Source: Halorubrum aquaticum
GTDB taxonomy: Archaea; Halobacteriota; Halobacteria; Halobacteriales; Haloferacaceae
Direction: 5' to 3'
Assembly: GCF_900113615.1 (NCBI RefSeq)
Contig: NZ_FOPZ01000018.1
Span: forward strand, 1 to 64,000
Length of the DNA: 64,000 nt
How positions within the stretch are numbered: position 1 is the stretch's first letter; each line of letters begins with the position of its first letter. Under the pieces are notes generated by a model that was not told the origin of the DNA, searched no databases, and worked only from the letters and a program-made list of their open reading frames with translations. Both the position numbers and the translations under genes were made by a program. This document shows positions 1-9,151 of this stretch, piece after piece.

Positions 1-19
1 CCGGCGGCGCGAAGCGTCC

Positions 20-430
20 CGGCGCGCCCGGGAGCGGGCCGCCGGCCCGCGACCGGAACGCGAGGGAGTCAGTCGCCAGAGGCGACTGACGAGGCTGGGG
101 AGGCGTGAGGTGCGGGGCGGAGCGGTGCTGTGCGGGAAGGGTGGGACTCAAAGGGGCAGTCGTGAGGCCGAAGCACGGCGACGTAAGGACCGCAAGGAGT
201 GAGCGGAGCGAACGACTGAGGACCGTGGTTCGAGAGAGCAAAGCTCTCTCGTCATCGCCAGAAATCTCTGATTTCTGGCTAGCAGTCAGAACGCGTCGCG
301 TTCTGACGACATCACGAAAGGCGCGGAGCGCCTTTCGAACGACAGCAAGCCGCGCGAGTCCTCACGACTGGGGATTTGGCGGTGTTCATCGCGCCAGCAA
401 CGACGTACAGCCGAGCGACTGGGGCTTTGG
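20..430 (+). repeat. Structured intergenic repeat, copy A (with hairpin array)
   Basis: This non-coding stretch is the longest copy of an element that recurs at 5.0, 7.5, 42.7 and 59.9 kb. Reading on the plus strand it has a GGCGCGCC start box (21-28), a perfect hairpin at 34-50 (7-bp stem), a perfect hairpin at 68-90 (10-bp stem, loop AGA), the invariant box CTGGGGAGGCGTGAGGTG at 95-112, the box GGACTCAAAGGGGCAG at 144-159, four more perfect hairpins at 231-337, and end boxes around 352-404 (ACTGGGGATTTGG and GCGCCAGCAACGAC). A second half end box lies at 413-430. Open frames through it are shadows: the conserved units are hairpins rather than codons. No promoter is visible in the window; the upstream neighbour lies outside it. 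Function unknown. Confidence 0.85.
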
Positions 431-592
431 AGATATGCTTCGTAGTCGCGACTCCGGCTTCGTACAGCCGAACGATCGGAGCGTTAGCAGCACTCACGTT
501 CGGAGAACGATCGGGACGTTCCGTCGGATCCTTCCCGATCGATCCCCGCCAACAGCGTTATTCCCGGCGAACGCCTACCTGAACCACCAACA

Positions 593-793
593 GTGTCCAC
601 CCATCACACCTCCACCGACGACACGAACTCGCGCCCGAAGGCGGTGCTGTTCTGCCCCGACTGCGGCCACGAGAGTGGCCTCTCCGGCGACTGGATCGTT
701 AACGAGGGTCCCGAACGGACCACCCACACGTGCCCGGTCTGTGAGGCGACGGTCGAGGACCGCCACCGACCCGAGCCGATGCTCGCACCCTGA
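593..793 (+). CDS. Small zinc-ribbon protein
   Basis: A 66-residue acidic protein with a GTG start. It carries two Cys pairs, CPDC near residue 23 and CPVC near residue 49, the classic treble-clef or zinc-ribbon spacing of the very small CPxCG proteins common in haloarchaea. The region between them (GDWIVNEGPERTTHTC) looks like the beta-hairpin of a rubredoxin-like knuckle. No catalytic motif is present, so a role in nucleic-acid or protein binding is inferred from the fold only. It stands alone between the structured repeat and pyrG, about 250 bp from the latter. The GTG start is chosen because it gives the shortest frame with a normal N-terminus and no in-frame ATG lies near. Exact function is unknown. 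Confidence 0.75.
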   Translation: MSTHHTSTDDTNSRPKAVLFCPDCGHESGLSGDWIVNEGPERTTHTCPVCEATVEDRHRPEPMLAP

Positions 794-1040
794 CCGGTTC
801 GACCGGATCGTCGTTCCCGCGATCGACCGCGCCGGCGGATCGCCGACGACCGCACCGTCTCCCCGAACCGCCGGCCTCCGGCCGCCCCGTCCCGCTTCCG
901 CCCTCTGTGCTCCTCCATGCGGATGGTTCTCGTTCGACGAACGATCGGTTCCTCACCGATCCTCACGGACGACCGTGTTCGTTTGCCCCGGTTCGGAACC
1001 CCTCCGAAACGGTTTTGCCGGCCCCTGACGGACGGTCGAT

Positions 1041-2696
1041 ATGCCAACGGATCCTGACACGGGATACGACCCCTCGCTGGGTCGGAAGTTCGTGTTCGTC
1101 ACGGGCGGAGTCATGTCCGGGCTGGGTAAGGGAATCACCGCCGCCAGCACCGGCCGACTCCTCTCGAACGCGGGCTTCGACGTGACCGCGGTGAAGGTGG
1201 ACCCCTACCTCAACGTCGACGCCGGGACGATGAACCCGTACGAGCACGGCGAGGTGTACGTCCTCAAGGACGGCGGCGAGGTCGACCTGGACTTGGGGAA
1301 CTACGAGCGCTTCCTCGGGACCGACATGACGTTCGACCACAACGTCACCACGGGGAAGACCTACCAGCACGTCATCGAGCGCGAACGCGCCGGCGACTAC
1401 CTCGGCAAGACCGTCCAGATCATCCCCCACGTCACCGACGACATCAAGCGGCGCATCCGCGAGGCCGCCGAGGGGAGCGACGTCTGTCTGATCGAGATCG
1501 GCGGCACCGTCGGCGACATCGAGTCGATGCCCTTCCTCGAGGCGCTCCGGCAGTTCGCCCACGAGGAGGACGACGAGGACATCCTCTTCACGCACGTCAC
1601 GCTCGTTCCCTACTCGAAGAACGGCGAGCAGAAGACGAAGCCGACCCAGCACTCGGTGAAGGAGCTGCGCTCCATCGGGCTCCAGCCGGACGTGCTCGTC
1701 GGGCGCTGTGAGGACCGGCTCGACCCGGAGACCAAGGAGAAGATCGCGCTCTTCTGTGACGTTCCCACGGACGCCGTCTTCTCGAACCCCGACGTCGAGG
1801 ACATCTACCACGTCCCGCTGATGGTCGAGGACGAGGGACTGGACGAGTACGTGATGGAGCGGCTCGGACTCGCCGACGAGGCGCTCCCGAAGGCCGAGCG
1901 CTCGACGGAGTGGCGCGAGCTCGTCACGCGCGACCGCGACGAGGAGATCGACGTGGCGCTCGTGGGCAAGTACGCGCTGGAGGACGCGTACATGTCGATC
2001 CACGAGGCGTTGAAACACGCCGGCATCCAGACCGAGACCGAAGTCAACGTGCTGTGGGTCGACGCCGACGAGACCCGCGAACACCACGAGAAACGGCTCG
2101 CGACCGCCGACGCGGTCGTCGTCCCCGGCGGGTTCGGCTCCCGCGGGACCGACGGGAAGGTGGAGGCGATCCGGTACGCCCGCGAGAACGACGTGCCCTT
2201 CCTCGGGCTCTGTCTCGGCTTCCAGATGGCCGTCGTCGAACACGCACGCAACGTCCTCGGGCTCGAGGACGCCCACTCCGCGGAGATCGACCCCGAGACA
2301 CCTCACCCGGTCATCGACCTCCTCCCCGAGCAGTACGAGACGGAGGACATGGGCGGGACGATGCGGCTCGGCGCACACGAGACGGACATCGAGCCGGACA
2401 CGCTGGCGGCGCGGGTGTACGGCGCGGACTCCTGTACCGAGCGGCACCGCCACCGCTACGAGGTGAACCCCGAGTACATCGACGAGCTGGAGGCCGACGG
2501 GCTCTCCTTCTCGGGACGCGCCGACAACCGGATGGAGATCCTCGAACGCGAGGACCATCCCTTCTTCTTCGGGACGCAGGCACATCCCGAGTTCCGGTCG
2601 CGACCGGACCGCGCGAGTCCCCCGTTCGTCGCCCTCGTCGAGGCGGCGCTGGGATCGACGGACACAACCGAGCGGAACGCGGACGTGAGGCTATAG
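1041..2696 (+). CDS. pyrG: CTP synthase
   Basis: CTP synthase makes CTP from UTP, ATP and glutamine in pyrimidine synthesis (cytosol). The 551-residue length is normal. The N-terminal amidoligase domain (about 1-275) shows the [15 protein letters not shown] nucleotide loop and [15 protein letters not shown]. The C-terminal class I glutamine amidotransferase domain has the nucleophile Cys391 in GLCLGFQ and the HPEF of its catalytic dyad near the end. The following gene guaAb begins with the base after the stop codon (TAG then ATG), so the two are surely cotranscribed: one operon supplies CTP and GMP. ATG follows about 25 bp behind a modest AT-containing stretch. Assignment is certain at the family level. 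Confidence 0.98.
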   Translation: MPTDPDTGYDPSLGRKFVFVTGGVMSGLGKGITAASTGRLLSNAGFDVTAVKVDPYLNVDAGTMNPYEHGEVYVLKDGGEVDLDLGNYERFLGTDMTFDHNVTTGKTYQHVIERERAGDYLGKTVQIIPHVTDDIKRRIREAAEGSDVCLIEIGGTVGDIESMPFLEALRQFAHEEDDEDILFTHVTLVPYSKNGEQKTKPTQHSVKELRSIGLQPDVLVGRCEDRLDPETKEKIALFCDVPTDAVFSNPDVEDIYHVPLMVEDEGLDEYVMERLGLADEALPKAERSTEWRELVTRDRDEEIDVALVGKYALEDAYMSIHEALKHAGIQTETEVNVLWVDADETREHHEKRLATADAVVVPGGFGSRGTDGKVEAIRYARENDVPFLGLCLGFQMAVVEHARNVLGLEDAHSAEIDPETPHPVIDLLPEQYETEDMGGTMRLGAHETDIEPDTLAARVYGADSCTERHRHRYEVNPEYIDELEADGLSFSGRADNRMEILEREDHPFFFGTQAHPEFRSRPDRASPPFVALVEAALGSTDTTERNADVRL

Positions 2697-3614
2697 ATGG
2701 TCGAGACGGACGAGTTCATCGAGGACGCGGTGGCGGAGATCCGCGAGGAGATCGGCGACGCGAACGCCGTGATCGCCCTATCCGGCGGCGTCGACTCCTC
2801 GGTCGCGGCGACGCTGGCGTACGAGGCGATCGGCGACCGGCTCACGCCGGTGTACGTCGACACGGGACTGATGCGGAAGGGCGAGACCGAGGGAGTCCGC
2901 GAGACCTTCTCGTTCATGGAGTCGCTGCGGGTCGTCGAGGCACAGGACCGCTTCTTCGACCGGCTCGAGGGAGTGGTCGACCCCGAGGAGAAACGCCACG
3001 TCATCGGCGAGGGGTTCATCAACGAGTTCGAGACGGTCGCCCGCGAGGTCGACGCCGACTACCTCGTCCAAGGGACGATCTACCCCGACCGCATCGAGTC
3101 GGAGGGGAACATCAAGTCCCACCACAACGTCGGTGGACTCCCCGAGGTCGTCGACTTCGAGGGGATCGTCGAGCCGGTGCGCGACCTCTACAAGGACGAG
3201 GTCCGCGAGGTCGCACGCGCGCTCGATCTCGAGGAAGTCATCTCCGAGCGGATGCCGTTTCCCGGGCCCGGACTCGCCGTCCGGGTCGTCGGCGAGGTCA
3301 CCCCCGAGAAGGCCGAGGTCGCCCGCGAGGCGTGTCACGTCGTCGAGGAGGAGCTCGAGGAGTACGACCCCTGGCAGGCGTTCGGGGCCGTGATCGGGAA
3401 GGCGACCGGCGTGAAAGGCGACAACCGGGTCCACGGCTGGGTCGTCGCCGTGCGCTCGGTCGAGAGCCGCGACGGGATGACGGCGCGCGCCCAGGAGATC
3501 GACTGGAGCACGCTCCAGCGGATCCAGAGCCGGATAACGGGCGAGAACGAAAACGTCGCCCGCGTCGTCTACGACGTGACCCACAAACCGCCCGCGACCA
3601 TCGAGTACGAGTGA
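2697..3614 (+). CDS. guaAb: GMP synthase, ATP-pyrophosphatase subunit B
   Basis: This is the synthetase half of the split archaeal GMP synthase, converting XMP to GMP with ammonia delivered by a separate glutaminase subunit (GuaAa), which is not in this window. The 305-residue protein has the PP-loop [10 protein letters not shown] near residue 30 and the C-terminal dimerisation domain ending in KPPATIEYE, the usual end of GuaA. Residues [13 protein letters not shown] match the XMP-binding region. It follows pyrG directly and overlaps the next gene by one base (TGATG), so the three genes form a tightly coupled operon. The length is that expected for archaeal GuaAb. Confidence 0.97.
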   Translation: MVETDEFIEDAVAEIREEIGDANAVIALSGGVDSSVAATLAYEAIGDRLTPVYVDTGLMRKGETEGVRETFSFMESLRVVEAQDRFFDRLEGVVDPEEKRHVIGEGFINEFETVAREVDADYLVQGTIYPDRIESEGNIKSHHNVGGLPEVVDFEGIVEPVRDLYKDEVREVARALDLEEVISERMPFPGPGLAVRVVGEVTPEKAEVAREACHVVEEELEEYDPWQAFGAVIGKATGVKGDNRVHGWVVAVRSVESRDGMTARAQEIDWSTLQRIQSRITGENENVARVVYDVTHKPPATIEYE

Positions 3615-3973
3615 TGGCGGGACACGCGCGGTTCGCGGTCGTCGCCGGCCCGGACGAACACGGGATCGGCGAGGAGCTGGAGGCGCTCGGCGCGACGGTG
3701 TCCCGGATCGAGGGCGTGGTCTCGGCGGACGCCCTGAGGGCCGCAGGGATCGCGGACGCCGACTACCTCGTGTTGACCGACGCCGACGAGGCGACCGGCA
3801 TCCCGGTCGCGAAGGAGCTGAACCCGTCGGTGACGGTCGTGACGTACGCGGACCGGTCGCTGCCGGAGTTCGTCGCGGGCGTCGCCGACCTCGCGGTCGA
3901 CCCGGCGCTCGTGACGCCGGACGTCGTCGCCGAGGAGTTGACGCGCGACGGGGACGGCCTCGACGGCGCGTAG
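3614..3973 (+). CDS. Small Rossmann-like (TrkA-N-like) protein, DUF7126 type
   Basis: A 119-residue protein whose ATG shares its A with the guaAb stop codon, so it is translationally coupled to the CTP/GMP synthase operon. It starts with a beta strand and turn (FAVVAGPDEHGIGEELEALG) and continues with alternating strands and helices, including ADYLVLTDADEATGIPVAKE, which resembles the NAD-binding TrkA-N/RCK fold. The glycine pattern is not the classic GxGxxG. Database entries for such proteins are, to my recollection, sometimes labelled CTP synthetase, probably by neighbourhood alone; no amidoligase motif is present. A nucleotide-sensing or regulatory partner of PyrG or GuaA is an inference from context. 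Confidence 0.7.
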   Translation: MAGHARFAVVAGPDEHGIGEELEALGATVSRIEGVVSADALRAAGIADADYLVLTDADEATGIPVAKELNPSVTVVTYADRSLPEFVAGVADLAVDPALVTPDVVAEELTRDGDGLDGA

Positions 3974-4043
3974 GGGCGTCCGAGTCGTCTGCGATACCTG
4001 CCCCGGTGCCCGCCCCTTATGTACTCGGGGTCGAAGTAGGCGT

Positions 4044-4715
4044 ATGGACGAGCAGTCACGCGCCGACCGACGGTCCCCGGTCGGCGAACCCGTCGTTCGC
4101 TCGGATCCGGCGGTCACGGGCGATCGCGCGGCCGAGGCGGTGGGATTCGACCCCGACGACCCCGAGAGCGTCGCCGAGGCCGCCGAGACCGTTCACCGCT
4201 TCGCGGCCGGCGACGTCGGCGACGACGACCACGTGTTGATGCTCCGCGGGGCCGCCGCCTGCGCGGCGCTGGTTCGCGGCGTCGGCTCGTACAAGGAGGC
4301 CGCGGCCCGCGCCGGCGACGAGGTCACCGTCGCGTTCATCCGCAAGTGGGCGCGGGTTCACGACCTTCCACAGGCGATCCGGCGGCAGGTCGCCCGCGGA
4401 CACATCACGCCGAGCGCGGCCAAACACGTCGCTCGTCTCGGCGGGACCGACCGGTACCTCCTGGCGTGGGCCGCCATCGACGGCGACATGACCGTCCGGG
4501 AGGTCCGCTCCGTCGCCTCGGCGGTCAACGACGGCGAGGACATGGCAGACGCGGCCCGCGAGGTCGGCGTCGATCTCGGCCGGATGGGCCTCGATCTCCC
4601 GATCGAGACGTACGTCGAGCTCCGGCGGCGAGCCGCGATGCGGAACGTCGATCCGGGCGAGATCGTCGCGACCGCGCTCGAGGACTACTTCGCGTCGTCG
4701 TCCGTGGACGAGTGA
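4044..4715 (+). CDS. Haloarchaeal DUF7119-type protein with ParB-like helix-turn-helix
   Basis: A 223-residue cytosolic protein. The central part (about 85-155) reads like the HTH of ParB/KorB proteins: GSYKEAAARAG, then FIRKWARVHDLPQAIRRQV, then RGHITPSAAKHVARL, the last resembling the ParB segment in which helices follow the recognition helix. The N-terminal 40 residues are acidic and probably disordered. The C-terminal 60 residues (PIETYVELRRRAAMRNVDP) look like a ribbon-helix or coiled dimerisation segment. No ParB nuclease or CTPase domain is present, so chromosome partitioning is not implied. DNA binding is inferred from the HTH. It lies 70 bp after the pyrG operon and 60 bp ahead of tRNA-Lys. 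Confidence 0.7.
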   Translation: MDEQSRADRRSPVGEPVVRSDPAVTGDRAAEAVGFDPDDPESVAEAAETVHRFAAGDVGDDDHVLMLRGAAACAALVRGVGSYKEAAARAGDEVTVAFIRKWARVHDLPQAIRRQVARGHITPSAAKHVARLGGTDRYLLAWAAIDGDMTVREVRSVASAVNDGEDMADAAREVGVDLGRMGLDLPIETYVELRRRAAMRNVDPGEIVATALEDYFASSSVDE

Positions 4716-4775
4716 ATCGCGTGGTCCCTGCCGTTTCTAAACGTTTATCCGTCGTCTGATCGTATCGAACGACGC

Positions 4776-4849
4776 GGGCCGGTAGCTCAGTTAGGGAGAG
4801 CGTCCGGCTTTTAACCGGACGGTCGGGGGTTCGAATCCCTCCCGGCCCG
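4776..4849 (+). tRNA. tRNA-Lys (UUU)
   Basis: The cloverleaf folds fully: acceptor stem 4776-4782 with 4842-4848 (7 pairs), D stem GCTC/GAGC, anticodon stem TCCGG/CCGGA around loop CTTTTAA with anticodon TTT at 4810-4812, and T stem 4825-4829/4837-4841 around TTCGAAT. The discriminator is G4849 and CCA is not encoded, as usual in haloarchaea. No intron is present. A TTTATC box at 4744-4749 stands about 27 bp ahead and is a fitting promoter. Confidence 0.97.
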
Positions 4850-4963
4850 TACACTGAACCGCCGAGCGACAGCGAGGCGGTGAGGGAACAGGCAAGGTGA
4901 ACCCGAGGGGGAACGTTCGACCGTGAGACGGTTCGTTGAACTCCGATCCGTTCGAACTTCTTC

Positions 4964-5014
4964 TACTGAAACGACCGTTATATCTCGAGTGCTACTAGTA
5001 CGGTTGTTTCAGTA
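4964..5014. repeat. Short inverted repeat (15-bp arms, 21-nt loop)
   Basis: TACTGAAACGACCGT at 4964-4978 pairs with ACGGTTGTTTCAGTA at 5000-5014 with one mismatch (a G-T pair in one strand). It lies between the tRNA-Lys 3' end and repeat copy B in an AT-richer patch. It could be a terminator-like hairpin or a relic of a very small mobile element with terminal inverted repeats. No target duplication is obvious. Confidence 0.6.
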
Positions 5015-5037
5015 ATGATCGAGGTGAGGAGAAGGGA

Positions 5038-5345
5038 GTCATTGCTGGCGCGGTGACCATTCCCAAAGCCCCAGCCGCGAGGACTCGGGGGCCTCGTTGT
5101 GCTCCTCGATCGTTCGCTTCGCTCACTCGCTGCGGTGCGTACTTCGCCCGCCGTCGCCCTCGCGACAGCGAGGCGCTCCGCGCCTCTGGCAGCCGGCGGC
5201 GAAGCCGCCGGCGACTGCCCCTTTGAGTCCCACCCCGCACGGCACCGTAACCGCACCTCACGCCTCCCCAGCCTCGCTGCTCACTTCGTTCGCAGCGTCC
5301 CTCGCGTGCTCCTCGTGCCCCGGAGGGGCACTCGGAGGCGCGCCA
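5038..5345 (-). repeat. Structured intergenic repeat, copy B
   Basis: Minus-strand copy of the element seen at the window start. Reading 5' to 3' on the minus strand: GGCGCGCC box at about 5345-5336, hairpin GTGCCCC/GGGGCAC at 5315-5331, hairpin with CGCTGC/GCAGCG arms at 5275-5297, the invariant box (complement of 5254-5271), the box GGACTCAAAGGGGCAG (5230-5215), perfect hairpins at 5192-5212 (9-bp stem) and 5170-5186 (7-bp stem), then end boxes at 5085-5062 and 5058-5038. It fills the convergent gap between tRNA-Lys and the thermosome gene and has the same direction as the latter. The rest of the gap 4850-5613 holds no gene that I can support. Confidence 0.85.
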
Positions 5346-5439
5346 CCGCAATCGATCGCTCACTCCTTAGACTGTATCGAGCGAATACGAGATCCCACGC
5401 TATCGAGAGACGAGTACGCGACGGTTCGGGAGATCGAAT

Positions 5440-5454
5440 AAAAACGCGTTCGCG
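5440..5454 (-). terminator. Terminator-like hairpin and T-run after thermosome gene
   Basis: On the minus strand CGCG-AA-CGCG is followed by TTTTT, then A/T. It lies about 160 bp after the thermosome stop and just before repeat copy B. Archaeal termination depends mainly on the T-run. Confidence 0.5.
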
Positions 5455-5591
5455 GACGGCCCGTTCAGGCCGCCCGTGGGTGGTTAGGTCAGACCGGTCG
5501 GAAGTCGGTGCGACGGTCGGGGTGGCTGGGTGCGGTGTGGTCGTTCCCGGACTTCAGACCTCGCGGGTCGCATCCGCGATCCGCTCAGTAA

Positions 5592-5612
5592 CGAGGTTCC
5601 GAAGGAACCTCG
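5592..5612 (-). terminator. Perfect 9-bp hairpin at the thermosome stop codon
   Basis: CGAGGTTCC-GAA-GGAACCTCG begins one base after the thermosome TAA stop. Stem length and 3-nt loop match the hairpins of the dispersed repeat, so it may belong to the same structural class. No T-run follows directly, so it may stabilise the mRNA 3' end rather than terminate. Confidence 0.6.
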
Positions 5613-5613
5613 C

Positions 5614-7299
<1,686 letters not shown>

Positions 7300-7324
7300 A
7301 ATCAAGCTCTGATTGTTTGTGATT

Positions 7325-7333
7325 CTATATAAA
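7325..7333 (-). promoter_or_regulatory. TATA box of the thermosome gene
   Basis: TTTATATAG on the minus strand, 26 bp before the ATG, so the mRNA should be leaderless or nearly so. It is a near-consensus box, as expected for a strongly expressed chaperonin gene. An identical box faces the other way at 7409-7417. Confidence 0.8.
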
Positions 7334-7408
7334 CCCTTCGTTCGATTCGTGCGAAACCGCAACACGGTGGTGCCGAGGAGCCGCGTATGTGGCTCGTTAT
7401 CACGGGAC

Positions 7409-7417
7409 TTTATATAG
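7409..7417 (+). promoter_or_regulatory. Orphan plus-strand TATA box
   Basis: TTTATATAG, identical to the thermosome box but on the plus strand, 75 bp away. No plus-strand gene follows: the next 3 kb holds only minus-strand genes. Transcription from about 7440 would run into the degenerate repeat copy E, so this may be the promoter of a non-coding RNA. Confidence 0.55.
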
Positions 7418-7518
7418 AACGACTGATCGAGGAGTCTCCGGGATCGGAACCGAGGAGATCGGCGGACGGGAACCCTACCACACGGTGGCGTCGTCGGCGC
7501 GGTGCGCCGGCTTCAAGC

Positions 7519-7604
7519 GAGGCCGGGGAGTTACGAGGTGCGGGGCTGTGCGGTCGAGATGGGACGCAAAGAGCTTCGGACGCGTTCACCGCGCCGGCAA
7601 CGAC
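7519..7604 (+). repeat. Structured intergenic repeat, degenerate copy E
   Basis: A decayed plus-strand copy. Recognisable parts are CGGGGAGTTACGAGGTGCGG (degenerate central box, about 7525-7544), GGGACGCAAAGAGC at 7561-7574 (compare GGGACTCAAAGGGGC) and the end box GCGTTCACCGCGCCGGCAAC at 7582-7601. The variable hairpins are lost. It lies between the thermosome promoter and the 3' end of the KH-protein gene, and downstream of the orphan TATA box. Confidence 0.65.
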
Positions 7605-7689
7605 GCATGGGCAGGCGACTGAACTCCGGAGAGACCGCCCGGAAGGACGTCGATCGCGTGGAAAGAACGATTCCGCTCCCGAAGCGCGC

Positions 7690-8232
7690 CTACCGCGGCG
7701 CGTTGAAGCTCACGTCGTCGTTCAGTTCGTTGGACTTGCGCTCGAGGTACGAGTACACCGCGCCGTGGGGCGCGCCGTCGAGCAGCATCCCGACCGCCCG
7801 CCGGACCACCTGGAGCTCCTCGGGACCGCCGACGGCCCCGACCGTGGTGCCGTAGACCACGACGTTCGCGCCGGTCAGCTCCTCGATCAGCTCGCGAGTC
7901 CGCCCGTTCTCGCCGATGATCCGGCCCTTCTTTCGCTGGAGGTCGTTGTCGTTGCGCGTGTGTTCGGTCAGGTCGATCAGCTCCAGCGTGCGGAGGTCGT
8001 GGTCGAGGATCGACAGCGCGGTCTCCGGTTTGAACCCCCGCCCGATCGCCTTGATCACGTCCGGGGCGACCAACGCGGCGACGGGGTCGTCCGTCTCCTC
8101 GATGGCGACGCTGCCGGACTCGGAGTCGATGTCGAGTCTGACCCCCGCCCGCTCTTCGATCTCCCGCATCGTCTCGCCACCGGCCCCGATGACGACGCCG
8201 ATCCGGTCCTGCGGAACCGTCACGTGTTGCAT
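7690..8232 (-). CDS. KH-domain RNA-binding protein, archaeal Pno1/Dim2-like
   Basis: A 180-residue protein with two KH modules. The first (about 1-75) has the GxxG loop in IGVVIGAGGETMREIEERAG; the second (about 95-160) has KGRIIGENGRTRELIEELTG. This layout is that of the universal archaeal KH protein related to eukaryotic Pno1/Dim2, which binds the 3' end of small-subunit rRNA during maturation. The RIO1 kinase gene lies two genes upstream on the same strand; RIO1 and Dim2 act together in 40S maturation, and they are commonly neighbours in archaea. The ribosome-biogenesis role is known for the family; here it is inferred from motifs and context. The ATG at 8232 is the only reasonable start. 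Confidence 0.88.
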   Translation of the reverse strand: MQHVTVPQDRIGVVIGAGGETMREIEERAGVRLDIDSESGSVAIEETDDPVAALVAPDVIKAIGRGFKPETALSILDHDLRTLELIDLTEHTRNDNDLQRKKGRIIGENGRTRELIEELTGANVVVYGTTVGAVGGPEELQVVRRAVGMLLDGAPHGAVYSYLERKSNELNDDVSFNAPR

Positions 8233-8349
8233 ACACCGAAGTACCCGGCGGAGCCTTTTAAACGTGTTCCGCCGTCCCGGGTGTGTGTCCGGATACCGGG
8301 CGTGTGCGGGCGGCTACCGTGGATTCTCCGTCGGCCGGCACACGGTGCG

Positions 8350-9075
8350 TCACGTCGACCACGACACCGAACGGTCGGCGACGCGGTATCCCTGCGCGGC
8401 GAGGACCGCCTCGAAGTACCGCTCCGCGACCAGCGTCTGCGGGACCGACCGCAGGTCGAACCGCCGGTCCGTCGTCAACTCGACGTCGACGACCGTCCCC
8501 GCGTCGCTCTCGCGTATCGACACCCGATACGTCCCCCACGGCCGTCCGTTCGCGGTCGCGCTCGCTTCGAGCGTCTCGACGGGCTCGTTCCCGTCGGGAG
8601 AGGGTGCGGCCTCCTCCGACGCCGTCCGAACCTCGAGTTCCATCGACGCCGACCGCAACCCGAACAGGTAGGAGAACTCGTAGCTCGCGTGAGTCGTCGG
8701 GATTCCGTCGGGATCCGCGTCGGTCTCCCCGTCGACGCTCCCGCCGCCGACCTCGATCCCGTCGGCGATCCCCCACTGGAAGGCGAGGATCGGCGGGGTG
8801 GGACTTCGAAACGCGGCGGCGACCGCCGACGGGTCGGCGTCGGCGACGAGTCGCGTGTGTCCGCCCCGCCGTACGACTGGCACGCGGACGACCGCCACGA
8901 CGCCGACCGCGACCAGCACGGCCGGAAGGGTATCGAGCGACAGGAACGCGGCGACGGCGACGGCGACGATCACGAGGGCGACGAGCCAACTGACCGCGCG
9001 CTCGACGCGGTGGTATCGCCGGACGACGGGGGCGACCTCGGGCGGGACCCCCGCGGCTCCGTTCGTGGAGGGCAT
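8350..9075 (-). CDS. Haloarchaeal membrane protein of unknown function
   Basis: About 241 residues. A cytosolic N-terminus (PEVAPVVRRYHRVER) leads into two hydrophobic segments at roughly 28-62 (AVSWLVALVIVAVAVAAFLS and PAVLVAVGVVAVV). The remainder is a long acidic, beta-rich domain (FAVADGIE-like, TYRVSIRESDAGTVVDVELTTD, then VPQTLVAERYFEAVLAAQGY). No catalytic motif is recognisable. The topology suggests a membrane-anchored soluble domain on one face. The start at 9075 (MPSTNGAAG) is preferred over 9099 because it gives a typical N-terminus. It sits between the KH and RIO1 genes on the same strand, 118 bp from the former and 77 bp from the latter. No function is claimed. Confidence 0.65.
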   Translation of the reverse strand: MPSTNGAAGVPPEVAPVVRRYHRVERAVSWLVALVIVAVAVAAFLSLDTLPAVLVAVGVVAVVRVPVVRRGGHTRLVADADPSAVAAAFRSPTPPILAFQWGIADGIEVGGGSVDGETDADPDGIPTTHASYEFSYLFGLRSASMELEVRTASEEAAPSPDGNEPVETLEASATANGRPWGTYRVSIRESDAGTVVDVELTTDRRFDLRSVPQTLVAERYFEAVLAAQGYRVADRSVSWST

Positions 9076-9151
9076 GGAGGCCCATCGACCGGGACCCAAA
9101 TCAGTACTGTCCTTCGGTTCCTCGCTCGTCGGGTCCTCGCCGCCCGGATCC

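Noticed and set aside
231-337. CRISPR-like reading of the hairpin array
   Set aside because: The paired units are not the same sequence from one to the next, and the spacers are only 5-7 nt. A CRISPR array needs identical repeats with longer unique spacers.
105-1028. Long plus-strand frame through the window start and the zinc-ribbon gene
   Set aside because: It spans hairpins and the start of pyrG in another frame, is extremely Arg/Ser-rich, and lacks any conserved motif. It is a product of GC-rich DNA.
963-2585. 540-codon minus-strand frame opposite pyrG
   Set aside because: Antisense shadow rich in Val, Leu, Asp and Arg, as always seen opposite GC3-rich haloarchaeal genes. Plus-strand CTP synthase is certain.
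1910-3973. 687-codon plus-strand frame over pyrG and guaAb
   Set aside because: Only its last 120 codons (from 3614) are a real gene. The earlier part is an Arg/Gly-rich shadow of pyrG and guaAb.
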